Positions 23,339 to 32,610 of a stretch of DNA of 64,000 nt are shown here, piece after piece. The DNA is from CALNYS01 sp942490855 (GTDB lineage Bacteria; Planctomycetota; Phycisphaerae; Phycisphaerales; UBA1924), in contig CALNYS010000004.1 in NCBI GenBank assembly GCA_942490855.1, forward strand, positions 1,240,001-1,304,000, given 5' to 3'. The notes below the pieces were generated by a model. That model did not search any database, was not told where the DNA came from, and was given only the letters and a program-made list of their open reading frames with translations. The position numbers and the translations under genes are program-made. Within the stretch, counting starts at the first letter, position 1; each line of letters starts with the position of its first letter.

Positions 23339-25501
23339 TTAGTTCTCGATGCCGAGGTTCTCGAGGAACGCGTCGAGCGAACGCGTTCGCCCGAGGAACC
23401 GCTCGACAGACACGTCGATCTCACGCGATCCGCCGACGGAGTAGATCTCCTCGCGCAGGCGACGCCCGACCTCGGTGTCCATGTAGCCGTTGGGCGCGTT
23501 CTCGAAGACCGTCGCCATGTCGGCGGCGATCGAGTCGGCCCACGCGTAGCCGTAGTAGCCCGCGTCGTAACCCGCGAGGTGGCCCCAGTAGGCGCTGAAG
23601 TTGGTGCCCGGGGGGACCGGGAGGAAGACCTCCGCGAAGGTGTCGTTCACGACGCGGCCGACGTCCTTGTAGCGCCCGGCCTTGTGGCTGCGCATGTCGC
23701 CGAGGGCGAGCGCCATCTGACGGCGGTACGCGGTCGCGACCGTCGCGAGCTCCGCGGCTTCCATCGCCTCGAGCGTGGACGCCGGGACCTTCTTGGTCGG
23801 GTCGCGCCAGTCGGCGGCGAACCGGTTGAGCACCTCGGGGTCGCGCACCCAGTTCTCGAGCATCTGCGACGGGGCCTCGACGAAGTCGCGGGGGACGCCC
23901 GTGCCGGCGTAGCGGGAGTGAGCCGCCGTCGTCAGCATCGTGTGCAGGGCGTGCCCGAGCTCGTGGAAGTAGGTCTCAACCTCGCCGAACGCGAGCAGCG
24001 ACGGGCGGTCGCCGCTGGGGGCCGGGAAGTTGCACACGAGGGCGCACACCGGACGCTGGTACTCGCCGGACGCGAGACGCTTGCCGCCGATGATCGGGAA
24101 CTGCGCGTAGTGCCCGTACTTGTTCGCGCGGGGGTAGAGGTCGAGGTACATCAGCCCGAGCGGCTGCCCGCTCTCGCTGTCGGAGCACAGCCAGAGCTGG
24201 AGGCTGTCGTGCCACTTCTGGGGGGGCGTCACGGGCTCGAACGTGAGCCCGAAGACCTCGCCGTAGACGCCGAAGGCGCCCGCGATGACGCTCTCGAGGG
24301 GGAAGTAGTTGCGCAGCGCCTCGGTGTCGATCGCGTACTTGTCCTTGAGGAGCTTGTTGGAGTAGTAGCGCCAGTCCCAGATGTTGATCTGCGCGTTGGG
24401 GTCCCCGGTGTCGCTGACCTTCATCGCGCGGAACGCGTCCATCTCCTCGCTGAACTTCCTCTGCATCCCGCCCGTGAGGTCGATCAGGAAGTTCTCGGCG
24501 TGCGCCCCGGTCCCGGCCATGCGGGTCTCGGTGCGGTAGTCCGCCCACGAGGAGTACCCGAGCAGCTGCCCGATCTCATCACGCAGCCGCACCATCTCGT
24601 TGAGAAGGGGGGCGTTCTTCTCCTGGTTCACGGAGTAGCGCGCGATCTTCATCTTCTTGCGCGTGGCCACGTTGCTGGCGTTGGTCATCACCGTGACGAA
24701 CTGCGGGGTGACGGTCGCCTTCACGTTGAAGGTCCCGTCGCCGGCGTCCCACTGGCTGAGGAAGTTCTCGGGAACGCCCGCGAGCTCCTCGCGCGTGAAG
24801 TTCACCGTGACGTCCGCCGCCGAGTTGTTGGCGCCGAACTCCGTGGTGACCCCGGTGAGTTCCTTCTGAAGCGCCGCGACGCGGTCGCGCGTCGCCTTGT
24901 CCAGGTGCATCCCCGCCCGCTTGTAATCGAGCATCGTGTCGGTGTAGAGCTTGAGGTCCTCGCCGCTGAGGGGATCGACCGCCCCGCTCGCGAGGCGCTC
25001 GCTGAACGCCTCGCACGCGCGGTAGACGTCCTCGCGGTACTGCGTCTCGACGCCCCAGTCGGACATCGCGACGGTCGAGGCGCGCCCCGCGTCTCGCAGC
25101 GCCGCCGACTCGCTCGTCTCGCGGATCAGGTAGTGACGGCTCAGCGTGTTCCCGAGCTCGTGGTTGATGTCGTCGAGCGCCCGGATCGTGTTGGCGAACG
25201 TCGTCTCGCTCGGGCGCAGGGCGCCGATCGCGTCGAGCCTGCGGTCCGCGTCGTTCATCGCGAACTGCGACGACGCCTCGATCTGCGCCGCCGTCGTCTC
25301 GTACGTCGGGAGCTCAAGGATCGTGTCGAATCGCTCGGCTCGCTCCGCCACCTCTTCCGCGGTGATGGGCGCGGAGGTCGGCGTCTCGGCTCGGGCGACG
25401 GGCGCCTCGGAATCGTCGCCCGCGTCGCTCGTCCGCTCGCTCGTGGCGCACCCGGCGCCAAGGGCGAGGGCCGCCGCGGTCATCAGTATCGCTCTCTTCA
25501 C
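23339..25501 (-). CDS. M3-family oligopeptidase (thimet-type) lipoprotein
   Basis: 720 residues from GTG at 25501, after CAAGGAGACACGCT; a TATTCT box is at 25541-25546. The lipoprotein signal has lipobox LGAGC (Cys near 19). The zinc motif is YFHELGHALH at about 511-520 (HExxH), with the third ligand expected in the downstream helix DFVEAPSQMLENW, where E is characteristic of M3. PPGTNFSAYWGHLAGYDAGYYGYAWAD near the C-terminus is also typical of the substrate-binding region. M3 enzymes cleave short peptides. Lipidation places this one on a periplasmic membrane face, unlike cytoplasmic OpdA. The terminator at 23285-23313 closes the gene. Confidence 0.93.
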   Translation of the reverse strand: MKRAILMTAAALALGAGCATSERTSDAGDDSEAPVARAETPTSAPITAEEVAERAERFDTILELPTYETTAAQIEASSQFAMNDADRRLDAIGALRPSETTFANTIRALDDINHELGNTLSRHYLIRETSESAALRDAGRASTVAMSDWGVETQYREDVYRACEAFSERLASGAVDPLSGEDLKLYTDTMLDYKRAGMHLDKATRDRVAALQKELTGVTTEFGANNSAADVTVNFTREELAGVPENFLSQWDAGDGTFNVKATVTPQFVTVMTNASNVATRKKMKIARYSVNQEKNAPLLNEMVRLRDEIGQLLGYSSWADYRTETRMAGTGAHAENFLIDLTGGMQRKFSEEMDAFRAMKVSDTGDPNAQINIWDWRYYSNKLLKDKYAIDTEALRNYFPLESVIAGAFGVYGEVFGLTFEPVTPPQKWHDSLQLWLCSDSESGQPLGLMYLDLYPRANKYGHYAQFPIIGGKRLASGEYQRPVCALVCNFPAPSGDRPSLLAFGEVETYFHELGHALHTMLTTAAHSRYAGTGVPRDFVEAPSQMLENWVRDPEVLNRFAADWRDPTKKVPASTLEAMEAAELATVATAYRRQMALALGDMRSHKAGRYKDVGRVVNDTFAEVFLPVPPGTNFSAYWGHLAGYDAGYYGYAWADSIAADMATVFENAPNGYMDTEVGRRLREEIYSVGGSREIDVSVERFLGRTRSLDAFLENLGIEN

Positions 25502-25580
25502 AGCGTGTCTCCTTGCATGGATCTAGACCTGAACGCACAGAGAATACCTCGCCCGCGCGGTGCGCTCAGCCCCGCCACGC

Positions 25581-25586
25581 TAGCCT
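25581..25586 (+). promoter_or_regulatory. -10 box (TAGCCT), predicted leaderless start
   Basis: TAGCCT lies six bases upstream of the penicillin-acylase-like ATG at 25593; no ribosome binding site is possible. Confidence 0.45.
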
Positions 25587-25592
25587 GCTCCC

Positions 25593-27920
25593 ATGACCCT
25601 CAAACGCCTCCTCGTCCTCGTCCCGCTCCTGACCGTGCTCGCAGGCTGCCTCGGGCCGAAGGACCGCGCCTCGCTCGCGACGCTCGAGGGCGACGCCCGT
25701 CTCGCCTCGCTCGAAGCGCCCGTGCGCGTCGAGCGCGACAGCGTCGGCGCGACCCGCTACCTCGCCTCCAGCCAGCTCGACGCCGCCCGCGCCCAGGGCT
25801 ACGTCCACGCGCAGGAGCGCTTCGCGCAGATGGACACCTTCCGGCGCGCCGCCTCGGGGCGTCTCGCCGAGCTGATCGGCCCGACCGTCGTCGCCATCGA
25901 CACCGGCGCGCGAGAGATCGGCTTCCACCTCGCGGCGCAGCGCGCCCTCGACGCCCTCCCCGAGCGTCACCGCGCCCTTCTCGACGCCTACACCGAAGGG
26001 GTCAACAGCGGGCTCGCCGCGATGGGCGGGCCGCCCCCCGAGCACCGCATCCTCGGCGTGACGCCGCAGCCCTGGGAACCGATCGACTGCGTCCACGTCG
26101 CGTACGCGCTCTCCGCGGCGCTGCTGACCGGCTCGTACGACGAGATCCGCATCGACGGGATCGAGAAGGCGTACGCCGACGACCCCGACACCCTCGCGTT
26201 CCTGCTCCCCGTCACCACGCGATTCGACACACTCGCCGACGGCGCGAGCGACTACACGCCGCTCCCCGTCCCGCCCGCCTCTGAGCCGGCGGACCCCGAG
26301 GACGGACCCCTCGAAGACCCCACCCCGCCGCTGGGCTCCAACAACTTCGCGATCTCCGGCGCCCACACCGCCGACGGGCGCGCCATCCTCGCGGGCGACA
26401 TGCACCTCGCGCTCACCATGCCGCCCATCTGGCGTCACGAGCACCTCGTCTTCGCCGACCGCTTTGTCGTGGGCGTTGCGCTCCCCGGCGTACCCGGCAT
26501 CGTCGCAGGGAGCAACGGGCACATCGCGTGGGCGTTCACCAACGTCACGGGCGATTTCTCCGACTTCGCCGCGCTCGAACTCAACCCCGACAACGCGGAC
26601 GAATACAAAGCACCCACCGGCTGGGACGCGATCAGCGAGCGCACCGAGATCATCAACGTCCGCGGCGGGCGCCCCAGGCGCGTCACGGTCCGGACGACCG
26701 CGTGGGGCCCGATCGTCAGCGAGGACGCCGACGGGAACCCCCTCGCCCTGCGCCGCGCGGACATCTCGCCCGAGCCCATCAATTTCGTGCTCCTCGACTT
26801 CGCGACCGCGTCCTCGCTCGAGGAGGGCGTCGAGATCGCGCGGGCCTGGCGGGGGCCGCCGCAGAACGCGCTCATCGCCGACGCACAAGGTCGCATAGCG
26901 TGGGCGATGACCGGCTACCTGCCGGCCCGTCACGCCACATCGGGGCGCTCGCCCGTGAACCTCGCCGAGGGGCAGGGGTGGACGGGGGAACTGACGCCGC
27001 AGGAGCGACCGACCATCATCGATCCCGCGAGCGGCGTCTTCGCGACGGCGAACAACCGCACCGTGCCCGCGGGCGTCGCCCCGCTCATCGGGACGCAGTG
27101 GGACCTCGGCGCGCGCGCGTCGCGCATCCACGAGCTGATCCGCACGCGCGGGTCGGTCCTCAGCGAGAAGGACCTGCTGGCGATCCAGCTGGACACGAAG
27201 GTCGCGGTGTACGCCGCGTTTGTCCCGTATCTGCTCGACGCGATCGACGTGGATGACCCCAACAAGCGCCTGCGCTACGCCCGCTCCGTCATCGCGCGAT
27301 GGAACGGGCACGCCGACGCCGACAGCCGGGAGTACCGCCTCGTGCGATGGGCGTCCCGGCGGGTGATGCACGCGGCGATGTCCTCGTTCTATGCGCGCAT
27401 CTTCGAGAGCGAACCGGCGTGGCCGCGCGGCACGGCGCTCGAGTACGTCGAGCCCGCGCTCCGCCTGCTGGAAGAACAACCGCTCTCCCGCCTGCCCCGC
27501 GGCGCAGACTCGTGGCGCGACCTCACCCGGCGCGCCGTGGAGAAGGCGCTCGACGACATCGCCAAGAGCGACGACCCGCGCGTGGAAATCCCGTGGGGCG
27601 AGCGCATCCCGCTCCGCATGACGCACCCGCTCTCCGGGGCGCTCCAGTGGCTCGCCCCGCAGCTGGACATGCCCAGCCACGCCCAGCACGGGGACGTGCT
27701 CGCGGTCCGCGTCGCGACGCCGACAATCGGCGCCAGCCAGCGGATGGTCGTCAGCCCCGGGCGCGAGCGCGAGGGGATCTTCCACATGCCCGGCGGGCAG
27801 AGCGGGCACCCGATGTCGCCGCACTACCGCGCCGGTCACGAGGCGTGGCGGGACGGCAGCGCCACGCCCCTGCTCCCCGGCCCGACGGCGTACCGCCTGA
27901 CGCTCAGCCCTGCGCCCTAA
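25593..27920 (+). CDS. penicillin acylase-family (S45) Ntn-hydrolase lipoprotein
   Basis: 775 residues, the usual size for an unprocessed S45 precursor. A lipoprotein signal ends LLTVLAGC. The alpha-chain region has VERDSVGATRYLASSQLDAARAQGYVHAQERFAQMD. A Pro-rich spacer leads to the autocatalytic site PPLGSNNFAISG with Ser near residue 249 as the new N-terminal nucleophile. The beta-chain includes ILAGDMHLAL, GSNGHIAWAFTNV and MSPHYRAGHEAW near the end. It should self-cleave and hydrolyse amides such as N-acyl-amino acids, acyl-homoserine lactones or beta-lactam side chains; the substrate is not predictable. Divergent from the M3 peptidase gene. Confidence 0.92.
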   Translation: MTLKRLLVLVPLLTVLAGCLGPKDRASLATLEGDARLASLEAPVRVERDSVGATRYLASSQLDAARAQGYVHAQERFAQMDTFRRAASGRLAELIGPTVVAIDTGAREIGFHLAAQRALDALPERHRALLDAYTEGVNSGLAAMGGPPPEHRILGVTPQPWEPIDCVHVAYALSAALLTGSYDEIRIDGIEKAYADDPDTLAFLLPVTTRFDTLADGASDYTPLPVPPASEPADPEDGPLEDPTPPLGSNNFAISGAHTADGRAILAGDMHLALTMPPIWRHEHLVFADRFVVGVALPGVPGIVAGSNGHIAWAFTNVTGDFSDFAALELNPDNADEYKAPTGWDAISERTEIINVRGGRPRRVTVRTTAWGPIVSEDADGNPLALRRADISPEPINFVLLDFATASSLEEGVEIARAWRGPPQNALIADAQGRIAWAMTGYLPARHATSGRSPVNLAEGQGWTGELTPQERPTIIDPASGVFATANNRTVPAGVAPLIGTQWDLGARASRIHELIRTRGSVLSEKDLLAIQLDTKVAVYAAFVPYLLDAIDVDDPNKRLRYARSVIARWNGHADADSREYRLVRWASRRVMHAAMSSFYARIFESEPAWPRGTALEYVEPALRLLEEQPLSRLPRGADSWRDLTRRAVEKALDDIAKSDDPRVEIPWGERIPLRMTHPLSGALQWLAPQLDMPSHAQHGDVLAVRVATPTIGASQRMVVSPGREREGIFHMPGGQSGHPMSPHYRAGHEAWRDGSATPLLPGPTAYRLTLSPAP

Positions 27921-27998
27921 GGGCCGCAGCGCGTACCATGGGCTCGTTCGAACCGAGAGACAAGACGCGCCCGTGCGCCCGTTCGATTGGAGAGCCCC

Positions 27999-28331
27999 AT
28001 GGCCGGCAAGTACGAGATCAAGAAGACCAGCGACGACCAGTTCATGTTCAACCTCAAGGCTGGCAACGGGGAGATCATCCTCACCAGCGAGCGCTACACC
28101 GCCAAGGCGAGCGCCGAGAACGGCATCCGCTCCGTGCAGGAGAACTCCCAAAAGGACGAGCGGTTCGACCGCCTCGAGTCCAAGTCCGGGCAGCCCTACT
28201 TCAACCTCAAGGCGGGCAACGGCGAGATCATCGGGACCAGCGAGATGTACTCGTCCGAAGCCGCCCGCGACAACGGCATCGCGTCCGTCAAAACCAACGG
28301 CCCGACCACGACCATCGACGATCAGGCCTAA
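27999..28331 (+). CDS. YegP-family protein with two tandem DUF1508 repeats
   Basis: 110 residues; ATG at 27999 after GGAGAGCCCC, with a TACCAT box at 27934-27939. Two near-identical repeats are visible: FMFNLKAGNGEIILTSERY...ENGIRSV and PYFNLKAGNGEIIGTSEMY...DNGIASV, each a beta-beta-beta-alpha unit typical of DUF1508. The second ends with a short acidic tail. YegP-like proteins are small and cytoplasmic, with no settled function. Likely monocistronic; its stop lies just before the stop of the convergent glycerate kinase remnant. Confidence 0.9.
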   Translation: MAGKYEIKKTSDDQFMFNLKAGNGEIILTSERYTAKASAENGIRSVQENSQKDERFDRLESKSGQPYFNLKAGNGEIIGTSEMYSSEAARDNGIASVKTNGPTTTIDDQA

Positions 28332-28334
28332 GAG

Positions 28335-29712
28335 TCAGCGCGGGTCGGACGTCAGCGCCGCCCGGATCGTGCGCTCGGTCTCGGCCTCGAGCAGATCCGC
28401 GGCGAACCGCATCGCCTCCTCCGCCGGCGCTCCCGGCGGGGTGATCGCCCGGTAGGCCTGGATGCCGGCGGCCGCGGCGGCGGCATCGGCGCCCTCACCG
28501 AGCGCGCCAACAAGGGCGATCGCCATCGCGCCCGCTTCCCGCGCGGCCGTCGCGACCGCGTGCACGAGCTTGCCGCTCGTCGTCGTGGAATCGAGACGCC
28601 CCTCGCCCGTCAGCACGATGTCCGCCTGCTGCGCGCGCACCAAACCGCACCGCCTCGAGCACCAGCCCCGCCCCGGGGCGGATCTCGGCGTCGAGCATCG
28701 CCGCGAGCCCGAACCCCAGCCCGCCCGCCGCGCCGGCCCCCGCGGCGTTCGGGTCCGCGCCGAGCCCGGCCTGCGCGCACCGCGCCGCGAGGTTGGCGAG
28801 CCCGCCCTCGAGCTGTTCGATCTGCTCGGGCGTCGCGCCTTTTTGCGGGCCGAAGACCCGGGCGGCGCCGCCGGGGCCCAGCAGCGGGATGCCCACGTCC
28901 GCGGCGACCGTGACCCGGACGTTCGCGAGACGGTCGTCGCGGGTGTTGACCGCGAGGTGGGCGAGGCGGGAGAGGTCGTCGCCCACCGGGTGGGGCCGCT
29001 CGGGGGAGGTGAGCGGTCGCCCGTTTTCGTCGGTCAGACGCACGCCGAGGGCGCGCACGACGCCGAGGCCCCCGTCGATCGTCGCCGACCCGCCCAGCCC
29101 GACGATGACGCGCCCGCACCCCTCGTCGAGGGCGAGACCGATCAGCTCGCCAAGGCCGAACGTGGTGGTGCGCGCCGGGTCGCGCCGGTCCGTCGGCACC
29201 AGCGCGAGCCCGGCGCAGCTGGCGGTTTCCAGCACGGCGGTCTTCCACGGCTGGAGAGGCTTCGGGCTGCGCGCCAGCGAACCGGAGGGGAGGTCGAGCG
29301 CGGTCTCGACGGCCCGGCGCGCGACCTGCCCGACCGGGACGTCCGCCCGCTCGGGCGCCTGCCCGCTCAGCACACCCCACTCGGCCGTGACGGGCTCGCC
29401 CAGGGGTCCGGTGACGGAGTCTTGGCGCAGCTCGCCCCCGGTGGCGCCCACGAGCGCGCGCACGAAACCGTCGCCCCCGTCGGCGACGGGGCAGAGGTCG
29501 GTGAAGATCGCGGCGCCCAGCCGGCGCGCCGCGTTCTGCACGCCGCGCTGCATCGCGGCCGCGGCCGCGTCGGCCGTGAGCGATTCCTTGAACGCCCCCG
29601 GCGCGATCAGCACCCGGAGGAAGTGGCGCCCGTCGCGTCCGGGGCGCACGCGGACGGTCGGCGCCGCGCCGCGCCCGCGGACGAGCCCCTGCTCCTCGCG
29701 CCCGCTCGTCAC
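28335..29712 (-). pseudogene. glycerate 2-kinase (GarK/GlxK family), disrupted by a frameshift
   Basis: Two frames together give a full glycerate kinase. The first, from GTG at 29712, has LIAPGAFKESLTADAAAAAM, CPVADGGDGFVRALV, GLGGSATIDGGLGV and GGLGFGLAAMLDAEIRPGAGLVLEAVRF. It then leaves the family sequence and runs to a stop at 28495. The second resumes at about 28640 with VRAQQADIVLTGEGRLDSTTTSGKL and ends at 28335. The junction lies in TTTGGTGCGCG (about 28636-28650): one extra or two missing bases would repair it. No homopolymer is present. This is either a recent inactivating mutation or a sequencing error. The GTG overlaps the ferritin-like stop (GTGA). Confidence 0.85.
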
Positions 29713-30179
29713 GCGCCGGACTCGTATTCCTTCAGGAACCCGAGGAACTCGCGCCGGTGCTCCTGCTCGTCGGCGAGGATCGTGATCGCCAGGTCCTCGG
29801 TCGCGGGGTCAACGTCCTGCGAGACCTTGATCACCTTCTCGTAGCCTTCGATCGCGGCCTCCTCGGCGGCGATGACTCCCTTGATAACCGAGAGCAGGTC
29901 CGTGGTGCTCGCGGGGGGCTGGAGCATGGTCTGCGTCCAGCGCAGCGACTGCGACCCCGGCACGCTCCCGCCGAGCACCTTGATGCGTTTGGCGAGCAGC
30001 TGGGCGTGCCCGAGCTCTTCCTGCACGTCCTGTGCGAGCGAGTTCTTGATGTGCTTGGCGTGGAAGCCGTCGAGGTTCTCGGAGTTGGCGATGTAGTTCG
30101 CGACCGTCTCGATCTCGGCGTTGTAGCAGGCGCAGAGGGCCTCGATGATGGCGGCGTTCTGAGCTTCGGTAGCGGGCAT
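29709..30179 (-). CDS. ferritin-like diiron four-helix protein
   Basis: 156 residues; ATG at 30179 after CAAGGAGATCTC. Four predicted helices carry the diiron ligands: a Glu in NAEIETVANYIANSE, E-x-x-H in VQEELGHAQLLAKR, Glu in IAAEEAAIEGYEKV, and E-x-x-H in ADEQEHRREFLGFL. This is the bacterioferritin/rubrerythrin-like arrangement in a single domain without a rubredoxin Cys cluster. Possible roles are iron storage, peroxide removal or Dps-like protection. It precedes the glycerate kinase remnant with a four-base overlap, so a frameshift downstream should not affect it. Confidence 0.85.
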   Translation of the reverse strand: MPATEAQNAAIIEALCACYNAEIETVANYIANSENLDGFHAKHIKNSLAQDVQEELGHAQLLAKRIKVLGGSVPGSQSLRWTQTMLQPPASTTDLLSVIKGVIAAEEAAIEGYEKVIKVSQDVDPATEDLAITILADEQEHRREFLGFLKEYESGA

Positions 30180-30211
30180 GAGATCTCCTTGCGTGCGAGT
30201 GAGATGGGATC

Positions 30212-30928
30212 CTAGGCCGAGAGATAGATGGTTTGGCCGGCTTCGTCGTCGCGCTCGCCCAGGACGCACTCGGCGATGAGCGCGGCGACCCGGTCGGGGT
30301 CGAGCGTCTGGTTCTTCGGGATGACGTCCTCGCGGAACAGGGCCCGGAGCATCCCCGTCTCGATCGCCCCGGGGGCGACGGTGAAGCCCCGCACGCCGCG
30401 GGCGCGTCCCTCGTTCTCGATCGAGCGGGTGAAGCTGTCGAGGGCGCACTTCGAGGCGGCGTACGCGAAGAACCCCGGGTACGGGTCCTTCACGGCGACG
30501 GAGGCCACGTTCACGATCCGCCCACGCCCGGCGGCGAGCATCAAGGGGAACCCCGCGGCGATCAGCGCGCCGGGCCCGATGGCGTTCACCGCGAGCACGT
30601 CGCGGAGCAGCTCCGCGGTCGTTTCAGAAATGGGAACAAGCGGGGCCGTTCCTGCGTTATTGATAATGGCGTCCAGACGCCCGAACTCCGAGTGGGTCCG
30701 AGCGACCAAGGCCTCGGCGGCGCCCGGCTCGGCGAGATCGGTTGGGACGACCAGGGGCGGCTCCCCGGCGCACGCCGCGGCGGTTTCGTGCAGCGCTTCT
30801 GCTCGGCGTCCCGCGAGCGCGACGCGCCAGCCGCGATCGGCGAGACGGGCGGCGACGCGACGCCCGACGCCCGAGCCGGCGCCCGTGACGATGGCGACGG
30901 GGTGATCAGAACGGGGGGGTTCGCTCAT
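30212..30928 (-). CDS. short-chain dehydrogenase/reductase
   Basis: 238 residues; ATG at 30928 after CCGGAGGATCCCGCC. Classical SDR motifs are present: VTGAGSGVGRRVA (cofactor), NNAGTAPLV, IVNVASVAV (catalytic Ser) and YAASKCALDSF (YxxxK), followed by VAPGAIETGM. Arg residues after the second strand (AGRRAEAL) suggest NADPH preference. It reduces or oxidises a small carbonyl or alcohol; substrate unknown. It ends 32 bases before the ferritin-like gene on the same strand, so co-transcription is possible. Confidence 0.92.
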   Translation of the reverse strand: MSEPPRSDHPVAIVTGAGSGVGRRVAARLADRGWRVALAGRRAEALHETAAACAGEPPLVVPTDLAEPGAAEALVARTHSEFGRLDAIINNAGTAPLVPISETTAELLRDVLAVNAIGPGALIAAGFPLMLAAGRGRIVNVASVAVKDPYPGFFAYAASKCALDSFTRSIENEGRARGVRGFTVAPGAIETGMLRALFREDVIPKNQTLDPDRVAALIAECVLGERDDEAGQTIYLSA

Positions 30929-31020
30929 GGCGGGATCCTCCGGGGGCCGATGTTCGATAAGGTGAGCGACGTCGCCTGCCCCGCGACAGGTCAGAGTAGG
31001 CGCTCTGAAAGGGCCCGTGC

Positions 31021-32607
31021 ATGACGACGACCGCGAAGCCACCCAAGAGCGGGACCGAACTCCAGGGGAACCTGACGTCGCGCTACGGCGCCGCGGCCCC
31101 CCGCAGCATGACCAAGATCCTCGCGACCCTCGGGCCCAGCACCGACGCGCGAGAGATCATCCGCAAGCTGGTCGATTCCGGCGCCTCGATGTTCCGCCTG
31201 AACTTCTCGCACGGGAGCTTCAAGGACCACGCCCAGCGCCTCGGCGCCGTGCGCGCCGTCGCCGAAGAGATGTCCCGCGCCATCGCCGTCGTGGGCGACC
31301 TCCCCGGGCCCAAGATCCGCGTCACCCGCGTGCCCGACGGCGGCATCCACGTCGAGGCGGGCTCGGACATCCTCTTCCGCGCCGGGGTGGACGAGGCGAT
31401 CCCGGGCGACCCGCCCGTCTTCGGCTGCACCTACGAAAAACTGATCGACGAGGCCGAGCCCGGGCACCGCGTGCTGATCAACGACGGCGCGATCCGCGCG
31501 CTCGTCGTCGAGCGCGAAGAGAGCCCCGAGGGCCCGCGCCTGCGCTGCCGCATCACCAGCGGCGGCCTCGTGTCGAGCTCCAAGGGCGTGAACCTGCCCG
31601 ACAGCGAGATCAGCGCCCCCGCGATCACCGAGCGCGACTGGGAGTGCGTGCGCTGGGCGGTCAAGCACGGGCTGGACTACCTGGCGCTGTCCTTCGTGCG
31701 CCGCGCCGACGAGGTCATCGAGCTCAAGAGGGGGATCGCCGAGCTCTCGGGGATCAACCCCGACGAGGCGGCCCACGGCGACGCCCCGCGCAGCGAGATG
31801 ACGCCCGTGATCGCGAAGATCGAAAAACCGCAGGCGGTTGAGCGGATCGACGAGATCGTCGAGGTCGCCGACGGGATCATGGTCGCACGCGGCGACCTGG
31901 GCGTCGAGATGGAGCTCCCGCTCGTCCCGATCATCCAGAAGCGGATCGTCGCGGCGGCGCACCTGCACGGCACGCCCTGCATCATCGCGACGCAGATGCT
32001 CGAGTCGATGATCGAAAACCCCTCGCCCACGCGGGCCGAGGTGAGCGACGTCGCCAACGCGATCCTCGACGGCGCCGACGCCGTGATGCTCTCGGGCGAG
32101 ACCGCGGTCGGGAAACACCCGGCGCTGGCGGTCGATCAGATGCGCCGCGTCGCGCTCGCGACGGAAGAAGAACGCCGACGCCTCCCCGGGCGCTCGACCC
32201 CGCCGGCCCGCTTGCAGGAATCCCAGCACCGTCTCTCGGCGCTCGCGCACGGCGTGTGGCACGTGGCGAACGACATCGGCGCGAAGGTCGTCGTGTGCTG
32301 GTCGCAGACAGGGCGCTCGGCGCAGCTGCTCTCGCAGATGGGGATGCGCGTGCCGATCATCGCGTTCAGCTCCGACCGGCGCGCCACGCGACGGATGGCG
32401 CTCCTCGGCGGCGTGATCCCGGGCTTCGAGCCCGAGCCGCCGCTGCACCGCTCGGACTTCGCCGCGCTCATCGACCGCACGCTGCTCTCCAGCGGGCTCG
32501 CCAAGCCGGGCGACCGCGTCGTCGCGCTCTCGGGCAAGCCGTTCGGGATCGCGGGGGTCGAGAACACCATCACGGTGCAGGTGCTCGGGTCCGCCTCGCC
32601 GTCGTGA
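31021..32607 (+). CDS. pyk: pyruvate kinase
   Basis: 528 residues, full length with a slightly long N-terminus before MTKILATLGPSTD. Active-site motifs: MFRLNFSHGSFKDH, VVGDLPGPKIR, DYLALSFVRRADEV, VIAKIEKPQAVERIDEI (catalytic Lys), GIMVARGDLGVEM and ADAVMLSGETAVGKHP. The C-terminal domain (KVVVCWSQTGRSAQLLSQ...) is present, so allosteric control is possible. It transfers phosphate from PEP to ADP in glycolysis. AAAGGGCCCGTGC precedes the ATG. It stands alone, divergent from the SDR gene and convergent with the large secreted protein. Confidence 0.96.
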   Translation: MTTTAKPPKSGTELQGNLTSRYGAAAPRSMTKILATLGPSTDAREIIRKLVDSGASMFRLNFSHGSFKDHAQRLGAVRAVAEEMSRAIAVVGDLPGPKIRVTRVPDGGIHVEAGSDILFRAGVDEAIPGDPPVFGCTYEKLIDEAEPGHRVLINDGAIRALVVEREESPEGPRLRCRITSGGLVSSSKGVNLPDSEISAPAITERDWECVRWAVKHGLDYLALSFVRRADEVIELKRGIAELSGINPDEAAHGDAPRSEMTPVIAKIEKPQAVERIDEIVEVADGIMVARGDLGVEMELPLVPIIQKRIVAAAHLHGTPCIIATQMLESMIENPSPTRAEVSDVANAILDGADAVMLSGETAVGKHPALAVDQMRRVALATEEERRRLPGRSTPPARLQESQHRLSALAHGVWHVANDIGAKVVVCWSQTGRSAQLLSQMGMRVPIIAFSSDRRATRRMALLGGVIPGFEPEPPLHRSDFAALIDRTLLSSGLAKPGDRVVALSGKPFGIAGVENTITVQVLGSASPS

Positions 32608-32610
32608 GGC

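Noticed and set aside
27909..27925. Small inverted repeat around the penicillin-acylase-like stop codon.
   Set aside because: The stem is only about three to four pairs, with no T-run; within chance for this GC content.
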